Origin: Mucilaginibacter sp. Bleaf8
GTDB lineage: Bacteria; Bacteroidota; Bacteroidia; Sphingobacteriales; Sphingobacteriaceae
Direction: 5' to 3'
DNA length: 64,000 nucleotides
Assembly (NCBI RefSeq): GCF_018390515.1
Contig: NZ_JAHBBK010000008.1
Coordinates: forward strand, 1-64,000
Positions 35,555-45,317 of the stretch are shown here, piece after piece (positions within the stretch are counted from its first letter, which is position 1; the number at the start of each line of letters is the position of its first letter). The position numbers and the translations under genes are program-made. The notes beneath the pieces are model-generated. The model saw only the letters and a list, made by a program, of their open reading frames with translations. It was not told where the DNA came from and made no database searches.

Positions 35555-36541
35555 ATGAATAAGGAGATCTTAAAAAGATATTTTGAAGGTAGGAGCAGCA
35601 GTTGGGAGATGAAGCAAGTGAAGGAATATTTTCAGGGCGAGGATATGCAGGTTTTTAATGAGTATATCAAAGAGAATGAGAAGCAGGCTGAAGGTGTGCC
35701 TGTAGAAAACTCGCTGAAAGAAAAATTCCTTGATAATTTGATGGAACGTATCCATCAGCAAGAACAGCCACAACCGCTCCCTAAGCATCGAAATATCTTT
35801 CCTTATATTACAATTGCCGCAAGTGTTCTTATTGTGTTCAGTATCGGTGCTTTTCTACTAAATACTTTAACACAACGCAAAGCTGAAAAGATTGCTCAAT
35901 ACGAAACCATCATTAACGTTACCAAAAGCCTGCAATACGCTGTACTAACAGATGGAACTAAATTATGGTTAAACCCAGGCAGCAAAGTAAGTTACAATAT
36001 CAACCAATTCAATGAGAAAACACGTGACATCAATATTTCCGGCGAAGTATTCTTTGATGTAGCACATAATCCTCAAAAACCTTTTCGGGTTCATGCAGGC
36101 AGGCTTACTACAACGGTTTTAGGAACTGCATTTAATGTTGAAGCCTATTCTACAGAGCAACAAGTAAGGGTTTTGCTCCTTCGGGGGCATGTTCGCGTGA
36201 GCGATGGCACCGGCCAGGAAGATTTGACACCAGGACAAATGATGGAATATGATCGTAGTAACCGGAACATGAATATAAATCATATGGATGTTAACGGCAA
36301 AATGGAATTATACACAAGCGGAAAGGTGATTTTTCAAAGCGTTCCATTGAAAGATGTGATTAACCGTATGGAGCAAATTTACGGGGTATCATTAACGGTT
36401 TCGAATCCGGCTGTGTTGAAAAACAAAACGGTTAGTGGAAATTATTACCGTAATGATACGGAAGAAGTGCTGCATAGCATCTTGTTTATGCATGGCCTGC
36501 ATTATAAAAAGAGAGGAGAGAAAGAATATTTGATCTTTTAA
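35555..36541 (+). CDS. FecR-family anti-sigma factor
   Basis: A 328-residue inner-membrane regulator: an N-terminal cytoplasmic sigma-binding part (about 1-80), one transmembrane helix (about 86-105), and the periplasmic FecR domain (LQYAVLTDGTKLWLNPGSKVSYN, then VRVLLLRGHVRVSDG and a DUF4974-like C-terminus, LKDVINRMEQIYGVSLTV). It relays occupation of a TonB receptor to an ECF sigma factor. The TonB receptor gene follows at 36632; the likely sigma gene is 6.2 kb away on the other strand (42734-43309) rather than directly upstream as is usual. Confidence 0.9.
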   Translation: MNKEILKRYFEGRSSSWEMKQVKEYFQGEDMQVFNEYIKENEKQAEGVPVENSLKEKFLDNLMERIHQQEQPQPLPKHRNIFPYITIAASVLIVFSIGAFLLNTLTQRKAEKIAQYETIINVTKSLQYAVLTDGTKLWLNPGSKVSYNINQFNEKTRDINISGEVFFDVAHNPQKPFRVHAGRLTTTVLGTAFNVEAYSTEQQVRVLLLRGHVRVSDGTGQEDLTPGQMMEYDRSNRNMNINHMDVNGKMELYTSGKVIFQSVPLKDVINRMEQIYGVSLTVSNPAVLKNKTVSGNYYRNDTEEVLHSILFMHGLHYKKRGEKEYLIF

Positions 36542-36576
36542 AATAGTAGCTAATAATAGCACCACCTAATAAAAAA

Positions 36577-36600
36577 GGAATGCCAGTGGCATGGCATTCC
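36577..36600. repeat. Hairpin between fecR and the TonB receptor gene
   Basis: GGAATGCCA, loop GTGGCA, TGGCATTCC, 9-bp perfect stem. It has an A run before and no T run after, so a classical rightward terminator is unlikely. It may modulate expression between the regulator and the receptor. Confidence 0.5.
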
Positions 36601-36631
36601 CCAAAACTGAATAGTAAACTATCACAATTTT

Positions 36632-39600
36632 ATGTTCGTCTTTACAAAATTAAGTAATTGTATTCAAAAGGAACGTTTGTCGTTCATTATTTTCATGGCC
36701 TTGCTGCTCGTATTTTTTAGTCCGGCAATGGCACAGTCTGCACCGGCCAGACCGGCTTCTACTATCAATGTTAACATCTTACAAGCAAACCTATTAGAAC
36801 TATTGGATGCACTCAAAGAACAAACCGGTTATGAATTTTTCTTTGATAGAGTCGCAGCAAAAAAAATCAAGATTCAAAATTTCCGGCTTACGTCGTCATC
36901 TATCCAATCGGCCTTAAAAAAAATGCGGAAAGACCTGCCGTTGGACTATCATATGATTCGTAATGAAATCACTATACAAATAGAAAGCGATCAGGAATTT
37001 ACCAACCGGATAAAAAAAGAACAACCGGGTAAATTATCAGGCAAAGTATTTGACGACAAAGGAGGTACGCTTCCGGGTGCCAATATACGGGTAATTGGCG
37101 CTAATTATGCTACCCAATGTACCGCAGATGGAACCTATCAACTAAACCTGCCAGCAGGAACATATACAATAGAGGTATCTTATATATCTTTTAAAACTAA
37201 ACGCATCACGGATATCATTGTGAAACCGGGCCAAAATACGCCTCTGGATATTTTATTGACCGTTGATTCAAAATCTTTGAATGAAGTTGTGGTAACCGCC
37301 AGCTACAGGCGCGCTTCTATCGAAGGATTATACGCCAAGCAAAAGAACAACTCGGCCATGTCTGACGGTATAACAGCAGAACAGATCAGCAGAACGCCGG
37401 CCACAAACACCGCGCAGGTATTAGCCAAAATAAGTGGGCTTCAAATATCGAATGACCGAAATGTAGTGGTAAGGGGCCTTAGTGACCGGTATAACAACGT
37501 TTTGCTGAACGGCGCCATGCTGCCAAGCAGTGAACCTAATCGCCGGGATTTCGCCTTTGATATGATCCCAAGCGCTTTGGTGGATAACGTTATTGTAAAT
37601 AAAACAGCCACCCCTGATTTAACAGGAGAATTTACAGGGGGATTAGTTCAGGTAAATACGAAGGACATTCCGGCAGAAGATTTTTTTCAGATAACCGTAG
37701 GAAGCGGTTATAATACCCGTGCTACCGGAAAGAATACGCTCGGCCTGGATCGTGGCAACCACGCTTGGCTGGGCTTAGGTTCTGACATTCATAGAAAGCC
37801 CGGAGGCCTGAGTTTTGGCGAATATAATGCAGTAATCTCCTCTGTTAAAAACGGAATGCCCACGGCTGATCAACGAACCAAAATTAACAGCTTTTTAGGT
37901 TCTGTTCCAGAGAACTGGCGGTTTAAACAATACACAGGTGAACCAATACAAAACTACCAGTTACAGGGTGGAAAAGTACTTTCCTTTAAAAATGATTCAC
38001 GTTTAGGGATTATTGGCGCTTTAACCTACCGTAACGAACAACGAGCCGACCAGCGGGATATGTATTTTAATTCAGCATACGATTATCAAGGCGACCAATA
38101 CCGGTATATCACCACGCTTGGTGGTTCCTTAAACCTGGGTTACAGCTTCGGCAAAAACAAAATCACGCTGCAAAATACTTACAATGGTAAATTCAGTGAT
38201 GATTTCTGGAAATATAAGGGCGTTGATTTTGATAATAACAATACAAGAGTTGACAATTATAACAACGTAACCGTTATTAATAACCTTTTGCAATCTCAGT
38301 TAAGCGGGGAACATACCCTCACTAAAAGCCGGATTAAAGTGGACTGGAACTTCTCGGCCGCCAGGTTAAACCGCGATCAACCTTATAGCCGTATCCTGAC
38401 CAGAGGGAATGGTACCCTTGGCGATAATACGCCGGAAGACTATTTTGGTTACGATCTCAGCGATCCAAGAATAAAGAATGGTTCACTATATTATTCAGAA
38501 TTAAACGAGAAATTATACAATTGGGGAACAAACATTCAGATTCCCTTCAACTTCTTAAAATTAAATCAAACGTTCAAGACAGGTTACCAGGGTAAATACC
38601 GCGAGTCAGATTTCAATGCCAACCTGTACCGAATGTTTTCCTTTAACAAGGGCACCAATTTTTATAATGGGTTGCCTTATTATGATGTATTTAATACGGC
38701 AAATTTTACAGATGATTTATACCTGCGCCCCATTGGTACCGGAGGGGCTACTTACGGGGCAACCGCATCATCTGAAGGGTATGACGGCTTTCAGCGGCTA
38801 CATGCATTTTATGGCATGCTGGATATTAAACCATTACAGAGGTTACGCCTGATTGGCGGTATTCGTGCCGAAAGGAATACCCAAACGGTCTTTGACAGGG
38901 TGCTGAATGAAGGAGCGACGGAAGTAAACAGGGTAGCAACTGGGATCAACCAAACCGACTGGCTGCCATCTGTTAATGCTATCTATTCACTGACCAGCAA
39001 ATTCAACATACGGGCTGCTGTATACAAAACCGTTGCCCGGCCAGACCTACGCGAGCTATCCGCTTTTCAGTACTTTGATTATGAGATCTATGATGTAATC
39101 TCAGGTGCTCCGTTAAAAACTACGCACATTAATAACGCGGATTTGCGACTTGAATATTTTCCTTCGCCGGGTGAGATCGTTAGCATTTCGGGCTTCTACA
39201 AGAAGTTTAAAAACCCGATAGAAGTTGTTTACATTGGTACAAGTAGCGGTCAGACCCTATTCTACAATAATTTATTATCAGCCAAGGACCTGGGAGTAGA
39301 ATTTGATTTCCGTAAGTCGCTTAACTTTTGGGGGAGCGAATCACCTATCTGGAAAAACATCTACGTATCAGGGAATTTTACTTGGCTGGATGCCAGCATA
39401 GATTTCGATCCTCAGGTGGCCGTTGATACTAAAGGAAACCCAGTATCCACCAAACGTAACCGGCCGCTGGCCGGACAATCGCCTTATATTATTAATGGCG
39501 GCTTGTTATATACAGGAACGCATTTCGGTTTGAATGTAACTTATAATCGATACGGAAAAAGGATCGTTTATGCTTCACCCAACCGTTCGCTCGATCAGTA

Positions 39601-39922
39601 TGAAAATCCAAGGGATATGATGGACGCTCAGCTTAGCTATAAGTTTTTAAAACAGCAGAAGGCCGAGTTCAGGTTAAACATAAGCAACCTGTTAAACCAG
39701 GAGCAATTCATCTATACGAACCGCTTCAACAATGATAATTCACTTGGCGCAAACTCTGGGGATGCGTCAATTGAAGAATATCCTGATACAGGCGGCCAGG
39801 AACCAATACCAGCTAACCGGATTGATCCTAAAGGCACCAACTATAATAAAGACTACGATACCAAGTTCAGACGATTCCGTTTTGGTACCACCTTCACCCT
39901 AAATTTCATTTACAGGTTTTGA
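36632..39922 (+). CDS. TonB-dependent receptor with STN signalling domain
   Basis: A 1096-residue outer-membrane receptor. Order: signal peptide (to about 34, PAMAQ), STN/secretin-like domain (about 45-112, LLELLDALKEQTGYEF), CarboxypepD_reg-like beta-sandwich (about 128-212), plug (about 235-345, with NTAQVLAKISGLQ and VVRGLSDRYNNVLLNGA), and a 22-strand-type barrel ending in Phe. The STN domain matches FecR-type trans-envelope signalling, and fecR is upstream. The cargo is unknown. The SusD partner is missing; a beta-helix-like lipoprotein follows instead, which suggests uptake of something other than the usual SusCD glycans. Confidence 0.92.
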   Translation: MFVFTKLSNCIQKERLSFIIFMALLLVFFSPAMAQSAPARPASTINVNILQANLLELLDALKEQTGYEFFFDRVAAKKIKIQNFRLTSSSIQSALKKMRKDLPLDYHMIRNEITIQIESDQEFTNRIKKEQPGKLSGKVFDDKGGTLPGANIRVIGANYATQCTADGTYQLNLPAGTYTIEVSYISFKTKRITDIIVKPGQNTPLDILLTVDSKSLNEVVVTASYRRASIEGLYAKQKNNSAMSDGITAEQISRTPATNTAQVLAKISGLQISNDRNVVVRGLSDRYNNVLLNGAMLPSSEPNRRDFAFDMIPSALVDNVIVNKTATPDLTGEFTGGLVQVNTKDIPAEDFFQITVGSGYNTRATGKNTLGLDRGNHAWLGLGSDIHRKPGGLSFGEYNAVISSVKNGMPTADQRTKINSFLGSVPENWRFKQYTGEPIQNYQLQGGKVLSFKNDSRLGIIGALTYRNEQRADQRDMYFNSAYDYQGDQYRYITTLGGSLNLGYSFGKNKITLQNTYNGKFSDDFWKYKGVDFDNNNTRVDNYNNVTVINNLLQSQLSGEHTLTKSRIKVDWNFSAARLNRDQPYSRILTRGNGTLGDNTPEDYFGYDLSDPRIKNGSLYYSELNEKLYNWGTNIQIPFNFLKLNQTFKTGYQGKYRESDFNANLYRMFSFNKGTNFYNGLPYYDVFNTANFTDDLYLRPIGTGGATYGATASSEGYDGFQRLHAFYGMLDIKPLQRLRLIGGIRAERNTQTVFDRVLNEGATEVNRVATGINQTDWLPSVNAIYSLTSKFNIRAAVYKTVARPDLRELSAFQYFDYEIYDVISGAPLKTTHINNADLRLEYFPSPGEIVSISGFYKKFKNPIEVVYIGTSSGQTLFYNNLLSAKDLGVEFDFRKSLNFWGSESPIWKNIYVSGNFTWLDASIDFDPQVAVDTKGNPVSTKRNRPLAGQSPYIINGGLLYTGTHFGLNVTYNRYGKRIVYASPNRSLDQYENPRDMMDAQLSYKFLKQQKAEFRLNISNLLNQEQFIYTNRFNNDNSLGANSGDASIEEYPDTGGQEPIPANRIDPKGTNYNKDYDTKFRRFRFGTTFTLNFIYRF

Positions 39923-40079
39923 TTAAATCCATAGGCCCTATCATTAATTTACTTCAATGCTTTTAATGTAATCTATTATAAAAAACAAATCCGTAATCAT
40001 GAAAGACAACAAAACTTAAACTAAACACTGATCAAAACGGACATTTTGAACAGTTTAAAAAACAACTAAAACTTAAATT

Positions 40080-41552
40080 ATGAACTTTAAATCATTAGCC
40101 TTGAAGGCATTATATGCTCCAATTTTGGTAGCAGTTTCATTATCATCTTGTAAAAAAGACAACGCTGTAACTGGAGATAACAAAGGTGATTTTAGCAAAT
40201 CAAGCAGTGCGTATGTTGATTCACGTGTTGCACCATCTGTAACCCGCGTATTGCCTAACGTTATTGGCGGCAACAGAACGCTGTCTCGCGATACTACCTA
40301 TATACTGAACGGCCCTACTTATGTTACAAACAACAGTACGCTGACCATTCAGTCTGGCACCTTTATCAAAGGCAGGTTAACATCAACAACAACCACTGGC
40401 CAACCTTCATACCTTTTAATCACGAAAGGTTCGAATGTACAAGCTGTGGGTACAAGTAGCCAGCCAATTGTATTTACCAGTATTGCTGCCGCCGGAGCAC
40501 GCAGACCTGGTGACTGGGCTGGCGTAGTGATATTAGGCAACGGTTTAACCAATGCCGGCTTACGTCCAATTGAAGGGATTGCACCAGCCTATGTTAGTGG
40601 CTTCGGACTGCCTTACCCAAGCACTATTCAGTACGGTACAAACGTTTCTGAAGATGATGCAGCAGCAGCAAGCCGCTTGAGCTTTGTACGTATAGAGTAC
40701 GCTGGCGCTGTTTTAGAGGCTGACAATGAATTAAATGGTCTTACATTAGGCGGCGTAGGTTCTGCAACCACGTTAGATCACATCCAGGTATCTTACGGCG
40801 CTGACGACGCTTTTGAATTCTTTGGTGGCTCTGTAAACGCAAAATACCTGATTGCACAAGGCAATAACGATGATGACTTTGATTTTGACCAAGGTTATCA
40901 GGGAACCATCCAATATGCGGTATCAGTAAAAGATGCATCAACACCAGCTCCTCAGTTTTCTTCAAACCCTAACGGTATTGAAAGTAACAACGTAACTGCA
41001 CCGGTTGTAACCATTAACTCTCGTTTAACCAGCCCACTGCTAACCAACCTGACCGTTCTTGGTTTAAACCCACCAAGAGGTCCGCTAACCGGTACTACTT
41101 ACGGCATTGGTGTTTTATTCCGCGTAAATTCTGCGGGAACATTTGCTAACTCTGTTGTAGGCGGTTTCGACATTGGTTCATCACTGGCTAGTGCTGCAAC
41201 CACTACATTCCAAGGTAACTTCGGTCAGGCGTTTACAACTGCAGGCCCCGCTTTTGCAACATCATCTGTTAGCGCTACGGCCAATGCAAGCGTTGCCTTA
41301 CGTTTAGTAAATCCATTTAACATAGCTTTTACCGGCTCTACCGCTGTACCTGACTTCCGTTATGCTGCAGGTCTTCCAGCTGCACCTTCAGCTTCTGGAT
41401 TCAATTATGCCGGTTTAGCTATACCACATCCAGGTGGTGCTGTTACAGCCTTAGAAACACCATCTTACCGTGGTGCTTTCGGTGCAGCAGCAAGCACTCG
41501 TTGGGATGTTGCTCCTTGGGTTTCATATAACTCTAACGCAAACGCTTATTAA
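40080..41552 (+). CDS. Surface-type lipoprotein with predicted beta-helix fold
   Basis: A 490-residue protein with a lipoprotein signal ending VSLSSC (Cys24) and CKKDN after it. The rest is Gly, Asn, Ser and Thr rich, with turns such as NSTLTIQSGTFIKGRL and DDAFEFFGGSVNAKYLIAQGNNDDDFDFDQG, as in right-handed beta-helix proteins. Similar proteins sit beside TonB receptors in Bacteroidetes and are often misnamed multidrug transporters. It probably binds or handles the receptor's ligand at the cell surface. Composition is markedly more GC-balanced than the preceding peptide cluster. Confidence 0.68.
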   Translation: MNFKSLALKALYAPILVAVSLSSCKKDNAVTGDNKGDFSKSSSAYVDSRVAPSVTRVLPNVIGGNRTLSRDTTYILNGPTYVTNNSTLTIQSGTFIKGRLTSTTTTGQPSYLLITKGSNVQAVGTSSQPIVFTSIAAAGARRPGDWAGVVILGNGLTNAGLRPIEGIAPAYVSGFGLPYPSTIQYGTNVSEDDAAAASRLSFVRIEYAGAVLEADNELNGLTLGGVGSATTLDHIQVSYGADDAFEFFGGSVNAKYLIAQGNNDDDFDFDQGYQGTIQYAVSVKDASTPAPQFSSNPNGIESNNVTAPVVTINSRLTSPLLTNLTVLGLNPPRGPLTGTTYGIGVLFRVNSAGTFANSVVGGFDIGSSLASAATTTFQGNFGQAFTTAGPAFATSSVSATANASVALRLVNPFNIAFTGSTAVPDFRYAAGLPAAPSASGFNYAGLAIPHPGGAVTALETPSYRGAFGAAASTRWDVAPWVSYNSNANAY

Positions 41553-41597
41553 TGATATACGGATAATTGTTTAACTAATAAATTCCATTAAAAGACT

Positions 41598-41624
41598 ACC
41601 CGGGGTGATGAGCCCCGGGTTTTA
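41598..41624 (+). terminator. Terminator between the two lipoprotein genes
   Basis: ACCCGGGG (41598-41605), 7-base loop, CCCCGGGT (41613-41620), then TTTATT. A very stable stem with a short T tract, seven bases before the last stretch upstream of the next ATG. Confidence 0.65.
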
Positions 41625-41631
41625 TTCAAAT

Positions 41632-42417
41632 ATGAAAAATTTTATATCTTATATTGCACTATTCATTCTTGCTTCAACTATATTAAGTGCCTGTCAGAAA
41701 GGCAAAGATCTTGAAAGCCCCGGCTTCGGTAAATTAAATATTACCTCTTCGTTCGCAGCAGACGCAAACCCATTGCTGGTGCAAATTGACGGAGAAACCA
41801 AAGATACGCTTACTTTTGCTAAACAGGGCATCAGTGGATTACCTGTAAAAGGGGGTAAAAGGCGTATTCTATTGATTAATCAAGCAAATAAGCAGATTAT
41901 CACGGACACGACCGTAACTATCGAAATTCAAAATACCTTTACATTACCCACATTTTTGTATACCGGAACTGCTGCTCTCTTTGATGATGTGACAGCTAAA
42001 CCAGCGCAGGATAGCATGTTAGTAAGGTTTGTGATTACTGATCCTGCACTACCTAATAATATGAACATCGAACTAATCTTAACTGATTTTGGCGGAACCA
42101 GATTACCACTAAGCAATAAAAAGATAAGCAGCATCCGGAAAGACAAATTCAGCAGTTTTATACAATTACCAAATCCAGCGTCTTTGCTTCCTGAAGGAAC
42201 AGACCCTACATTCTTTTACTACGTGATTGAGGGCTTTGACCCTGCAAATGGCAATGCGAAAGTAATGAGCATAGACGAAGGAAGTTACAGCTATGTATTG
42301 GATTTTGAAACCTTTTCTACTTATACACCCAATGCTGTCATTTCCTTAGGAATTGGTGCTCCCCAAGGCGACCCTTCCCATTATCCGTCCAATATTTTTA
42401 GAAGGATAGTGAAATAG
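41632..42417 (+). CDS. Hypothetical lipoprotein of the TonB receptor locus
   Basis: A 261-residue protein; ATG 41632 puts a lipoprotein signal at the start (Cys21 in STILSAC). No domain is recognised, but alternating beta-type segments (TDTTVTIEIQNTFTLPTFLYTG) suggest Ig-like beta-sandwich folds, and DUF4397-like proteins have similar layout. It probably belongs to the TonB receptor locus as a second surface lipoprotein. It ends at a strong terminator. Confidence 0.62.
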   Translation: MKNFISYIALFILASTILSACQKGKDLESPGFGKLNITSSFAADANPLLVQIDGETKDTLTFAKQGISGLPVKGGKRRILLINQANKQIITDTTVTIEIQNTFTLPTFLYTGTAALFDDVTAKPAQDSMLVRFVITDPALPNNMNIELILTDFGGTRLPLSNKKISSIRKDKFSSFIQLPNPASLLPEGTDPTFFYYVIEGFDPANGNAKVMSIDEGSYSYVLDFETFSTYTPNAVISLGIGAPQGDPSHYPSNIFRRIVK

Positions 42418-42434
42418 AAAAATCTAGCACTATA

Positions 42435-42467
42435 AAAAAGGCTTACCCCGGACAAGGTAAGCCTTTT
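42435..42467 (+). terminator. Terminator of the TonB receptor locus
   Basis: AAAAAGGCTTACC, loop CCGGACAA, GGTAAGCCTTTTT: a 13-bp stem with a T run. Confidence 0.85.
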
Positions 42468-42680
42468 TCTTTAAATCAATGCCTTAAAATCTCTTTTAAA
42501 GGTTGCGCGAAAGTACTTTAATTACTTTTTTTATACAAATTTTATTCCAAACATTTATACAAAATACTGTCCGATTTTTTAATATAATAAATATTTAACT
42601 TTCCCTTAATTAAAACAGCCACTATAAGTTAACAACCAAGCACCTGGCTTGACTAAACAAGCCCGGAAGTACTTTTTACA

Positions 42681-42715
42681 AAAAAAAGGAAGACCTTACG
42701 GCCCTCCTTTTTCAA
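42681..42715 (-). terminator. Terminator of the ECF sigma gene
   Basis: An A-rich stretch and AAAAAGGAAGACC pair imperfectly with GGCCCTCCTTTTT. On the minus strand it lies 19 bases after the sigma stop. Confidence 0.6.
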
Positions 42716-42733
42716 GAAAAATTTATGGTAATA

Positions 42734-43309
42734 CTAACCTGCATTCAGTAGAGAAAGAAGGCTCAATAAAAAGATATAGCTAGTGTTTCGCAATTCGTAA
42801 TTTGACGAAAGCCCTCTTTTTACGGCTTTGTAGGCCTGACTTAAATGGTTATCGACAGTTTTACTTGATATGTTAAGCGTATCAGCTATGTGTTTGTAGC
42901 TCAAACCGTCTTCCTTAAACATCCGGTAAATCATTTTCCGTTTAGGCGGCAAGCTTTCAATGACACGTTTAACAACAGACCTGAATTCTTTTACGTCCAG
43001 TTCATTTTCCATATCAACATTGTAGCTTGCTGGCAATACGGTTGTTCCCAGCTCCAAAGTACTAAGCTTCAGTACAACTTCCTTTCGGGCAAAGTTTCTG
43101 GCGTAAAAGAACAGGAATGGCATATAATCCTGCCTGCCGTCAAGCTCGTCTAATTTATCCCATAATTTCAGATAAGTTTCTTGTAGCACATCGTTGGTGA
43201 GTTCCTCGCTTTTCAAGCTTTGAAAAAATATTTTGTAAAGTTTAGGAAACGAGGCGTTATAAATTTCCTTAAAAAGACTTTCCCTGGACTGAATGCCGTC
43301 TGTTTTCAT
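42734..43309 (-). CDS. ECF-type RNA polymerase sigma factor
   Basis: A 191-residue sigma-70 family protein with region 2 (about 15-80; FQSLKSEELTNDVLQETYLKLWDKL) and region 4 (about 125-175; LPPKRKMIYRMFKEDGLSYKHIADTLNISSKTVDNHL). It belongs to the Bacteroides-expansion ECF group that works with FecR and TonB receptors. ATG 43309 is chosen over a GTG at 43327. It is convergent with the receptor locus and is the only sigma gene in the window, so it is the probable partner of the FecR protein at 35555. Confidence 0.88.
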   Translation of the reverse strand: MKTDGIQSRESLFKEIYNASFPKLYKIFFQSLKSEELTNDVLQETYLKLWDKLDELDGRQDYMPFLFFYARNFARKEVVLKLSTLELGTTVLPASYNVDMENELDVKEFRSVVKRVIESLPPKRKMIYRMFKEDGLSYKHIADTLNISSKTVDNHLSQAYKAVKRGLSSNYELRNTSYIFLLSLLSLLNAG

Positions 43310-43422
43310 AGAAAAGATTTGATGCACTCAAGGTAACTAGCCTATATTAAACCACTGTTAAATCTATTATATATTGTCCTGATTTTGTTGTGCTTATAAG
43401 ATCATAGAATTTCTAAAAATGC

Positions 43423-44283
43423 TTAATTAACGGAAGCTGATACTTTAACCGAATTATTTAAGCGGAAAGCTTTCGGACTAACGCCTTTGTTATTCCTGAA
43501 AAACTTGTTCAGATGGCTTTCGTCAGTAAAGCCAAACTCGTCAACTATCTCACCCAACCTTTTATCGCTATGTATCAACCGGTGCTCAATCAGGGTTTGG
43601 CGGTACTGTGTAATGTACCTTTGCAAGGTGCTGCCGGTATGCTGCTTAAAGTATTTGCCCAGGTAATTAACAGAAACATTGAAATGGTTACACAAATATT
43701 CAGCACGAAGTTTTTCCGGGTGATAAATGTTAGCCTGTATAAAGTTAAGGATATTTACAGCCCGTTGGTCTGTATTTTCTGAAAGCTCCAGGTGAAGAAA
43801 CTTGGCTATATTACGGGCTACCAGCACAATCAGCGTGTTGACATACTGGTGAATCAGTTCCTGATTATAGATATCCCGGTTCTCGTATTCCCTTATAATA
43901 GCATCAATAAGCGGTTTGACCACCTGCTTGTCAACAAGATTCTTTAATATGCACCCCGGCTTATGATTGGCATTTTGCAGTATAAATTCCAGCTTCTGAA
44001 TATTGCTGGTTAATATACCCGATTCCCTGATGTAAATATCATTGAACCGCAAAAAGAAGAAAGTGGTGGTAGTTTTCACATCGAATGAATGACAATCATC
44101 GGGCGTGATCAAAAACATATGGCCGGGATGATAAGCAAACTGGCTTTGATTGATGCACTGGATGCCTGTTCCTTCCACAATATACACCAGTTCAAAAAAG
44201 CTATGCTTGTGCCCGTTTCCTGGGCCTTCATCTAACGTCGTGTATTTGATCGAGAATGGCTCGTGCAGGTTTTGTCTTTCCAT
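43423..44283 (-). CDS. AraC-family transcriptional regulator
   Basis: A 286-residue regulator starting at ATG 44283. The N-terminal cupin-like sensor (about 1-150; GHKHSFFELVYIVEGTG, FAYHPGHMFLITPDD) is followed by a pair of helix-turn-helix motifs (about 185-285; LCNHFNVSVNYLGKYFKQHTG and EIVDEFGFTDESHLNKFFRNNKGVSP). It is divergent from an NADPH-quinone-oxidoreductase-like gene, its probable target. The inducer is unknown. Confidence 0.88.
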   Translation of the reverse strand: MERQNLHEPFSIKYTTLDEGPGNGHKHSFFELVYIVEGTGIQCINQSQFAYHPGHMFLITPDDCHSFDVKTTTTFFFLRFNDIYIRESGILTSNIQKLEFILQNANHKPGCILKNLVDKQVVKPLIDAIIREYENRDIYNQELIHQYVNTLIVLVARNIAKFLHLELSENTDQRAVNILNFIQANIYHPEKLRAEYLCNHFNVSVNYLGKYFKQHTGSTLQRYITQYRQTLIEHRLIHSDKRLGEIVDEFGFTDESHLNKFFRNNKGVSPKAFRLNNSVKVSASVN

Positions 44284-44302
44284 AATCTGTACCACTTTTC
44301 CG

Positions 44303-44345
44303 CAAATTTATACCAAAAAGAAAACATTAAGCAAGTATAACTTTG
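44303..44345. promoter_or_regulatory. Divergent promoters between araC-like and oxidoreductase genes
   Basis: Minus strand: TTG at 44332-44334, 21 bases, TAAATTTG at 44303-44310, toward the AraC gene. Plus strand: TAACTTTG at 44338-44345, toward the oxidoreductase, without an obvious -33. The promoters overlap within about 40 bases, so one bound regulator could control both. Confidence 0.42.
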
Positions 44346-44366
44346 CCTTCATATTAAAAAACAAAT

Positions 44367-45302
44367 ATGAAAGCGATAATAATAGATAACCCTGGTGAAG
44401 TGAGCCAGCTTAAATTTCAGGAAACAGCAAGGCCCATCATTCAGGATGGTGAGGTATTGGTACAGGTAAAAGCTATCAGTATTAATCCGGTTGATGTAAA
44501 AAGCCGTGCAGGCAAAGGTGTTTATGGACGCATAAAGAGCGAAAGCCCTCTGATTCTCGGATGGGATATTTCAGGTATTGTAACCGAATCGCGGTCAGAG
44601 CAGTTCAAGGCAGGCGATGAAGTGTTTGGTATGGTTAACTTTCCAGGTCATGGTAAGGCTTATGCTGAATATGTGGCCGCCCCTGCATCGCAACTGGCAG
44701 TTAAACCGGTAACTATCTCGCACGAAGAAGCGGCGGCTTCAACGCTGGCCGCATTAACTGCCTGGCAGGCCATAGTGCACAACGGTCAGGTAAAAACCGG
44801 CCAAAAGGTATTGGTGCATGCAGCTGCAGGTGGCGTAGGGCATTTTGCTATTCAACTTGCCAAGCACCTGGGTGCTGAGGTAACTGGCACGTCATCAGCA
44901 CGGAACAAAGACTTTGTAATGCAGATGGGCGCTGATGCTCATATTGATTATACCAATTATGACTGGGCAAGCCATCCCGATGAGTTTGATTTTGTACTGG
45001 ACGGTGTTGGCGGCGATACCATTGATAAGTCGCTACTGGTAACAAAAACGGGTGGCACAATCATCAGCATTCCTACAGGGTTAAACGAAGCTGTTACCGA
45101 GAAAGCTAAAGCCAAAGGCGTAAAAGGTTATTTTATGCTGGTGCAATCTAACGGCAGTGATATGCAGCAGATAGCAGCGTTGCTGGAGCAAGGAATCCTA
45201 AAAGCGCATGTTTCCCACTCTTATCCGTTTACAGAAATGGCGGCTGCACATTTACAAGTAGAGAGCGGCCGCACAGTAGGTAAAGTTGTAGTTACCCTGT
45301 AA
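44367..45302 (+). CDS. NADP-dependent quinone-oxidoreductase-like enzyme (MDR family)
   Basis: A 311-residue medium-chain reductase of the zinc-independent quinone-oxidoreductase type. The N-terminal catalytic GroES-like part has VKAISINPVDVKSRAG and LGWDISGIVTE. The Rossmann part has GQKVLVHAAAGGVGHFAIQLAKHLGAEV. No zinc ligands are visible. It probably reduces quinones or enones. It lies 83 bp from the divergent AraC gene and 15 bp before the royal-jelly-type gene, with which it shares an operon. Confidence 0.88.
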   Translation: MKAIIIDNPGEVSQLKFQETARPIIQDGEVLVQVKAISINPVDVKSRAGKGVYGRIKSESPLILGWDISGIVTESRSEQFKAGDEVFGMVNFPGHGKAYAEYVAAPASQLAVKPVTISHEEAAASTLAALTAWQAIVHNGQVKTGQKVLVHAAAGGVGHFAIQLAKHLGAEVTGTSSARNKDFVMQMGADAHIDYTNYDWASHPDEFDFVLDGVGGDTIDKSLLVTKTGGTIISIPTGLNEAVTEKAKAKGVKGYFMLVQSNGSDMQQIAALLEQGILKAHVSHSYPFTEMAAAHLQVESGRTVGKVVVTL

Positions 45303-45317
45303 ATCAATCTAATAAAT

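Noticed and set aside
36577..36600. Hairpin before the TonB receptor gene as an intrinsic terminator
   Set aside because: There is no T run after the stem in the direction of fecR transcription; kept only as an inverted repeat.
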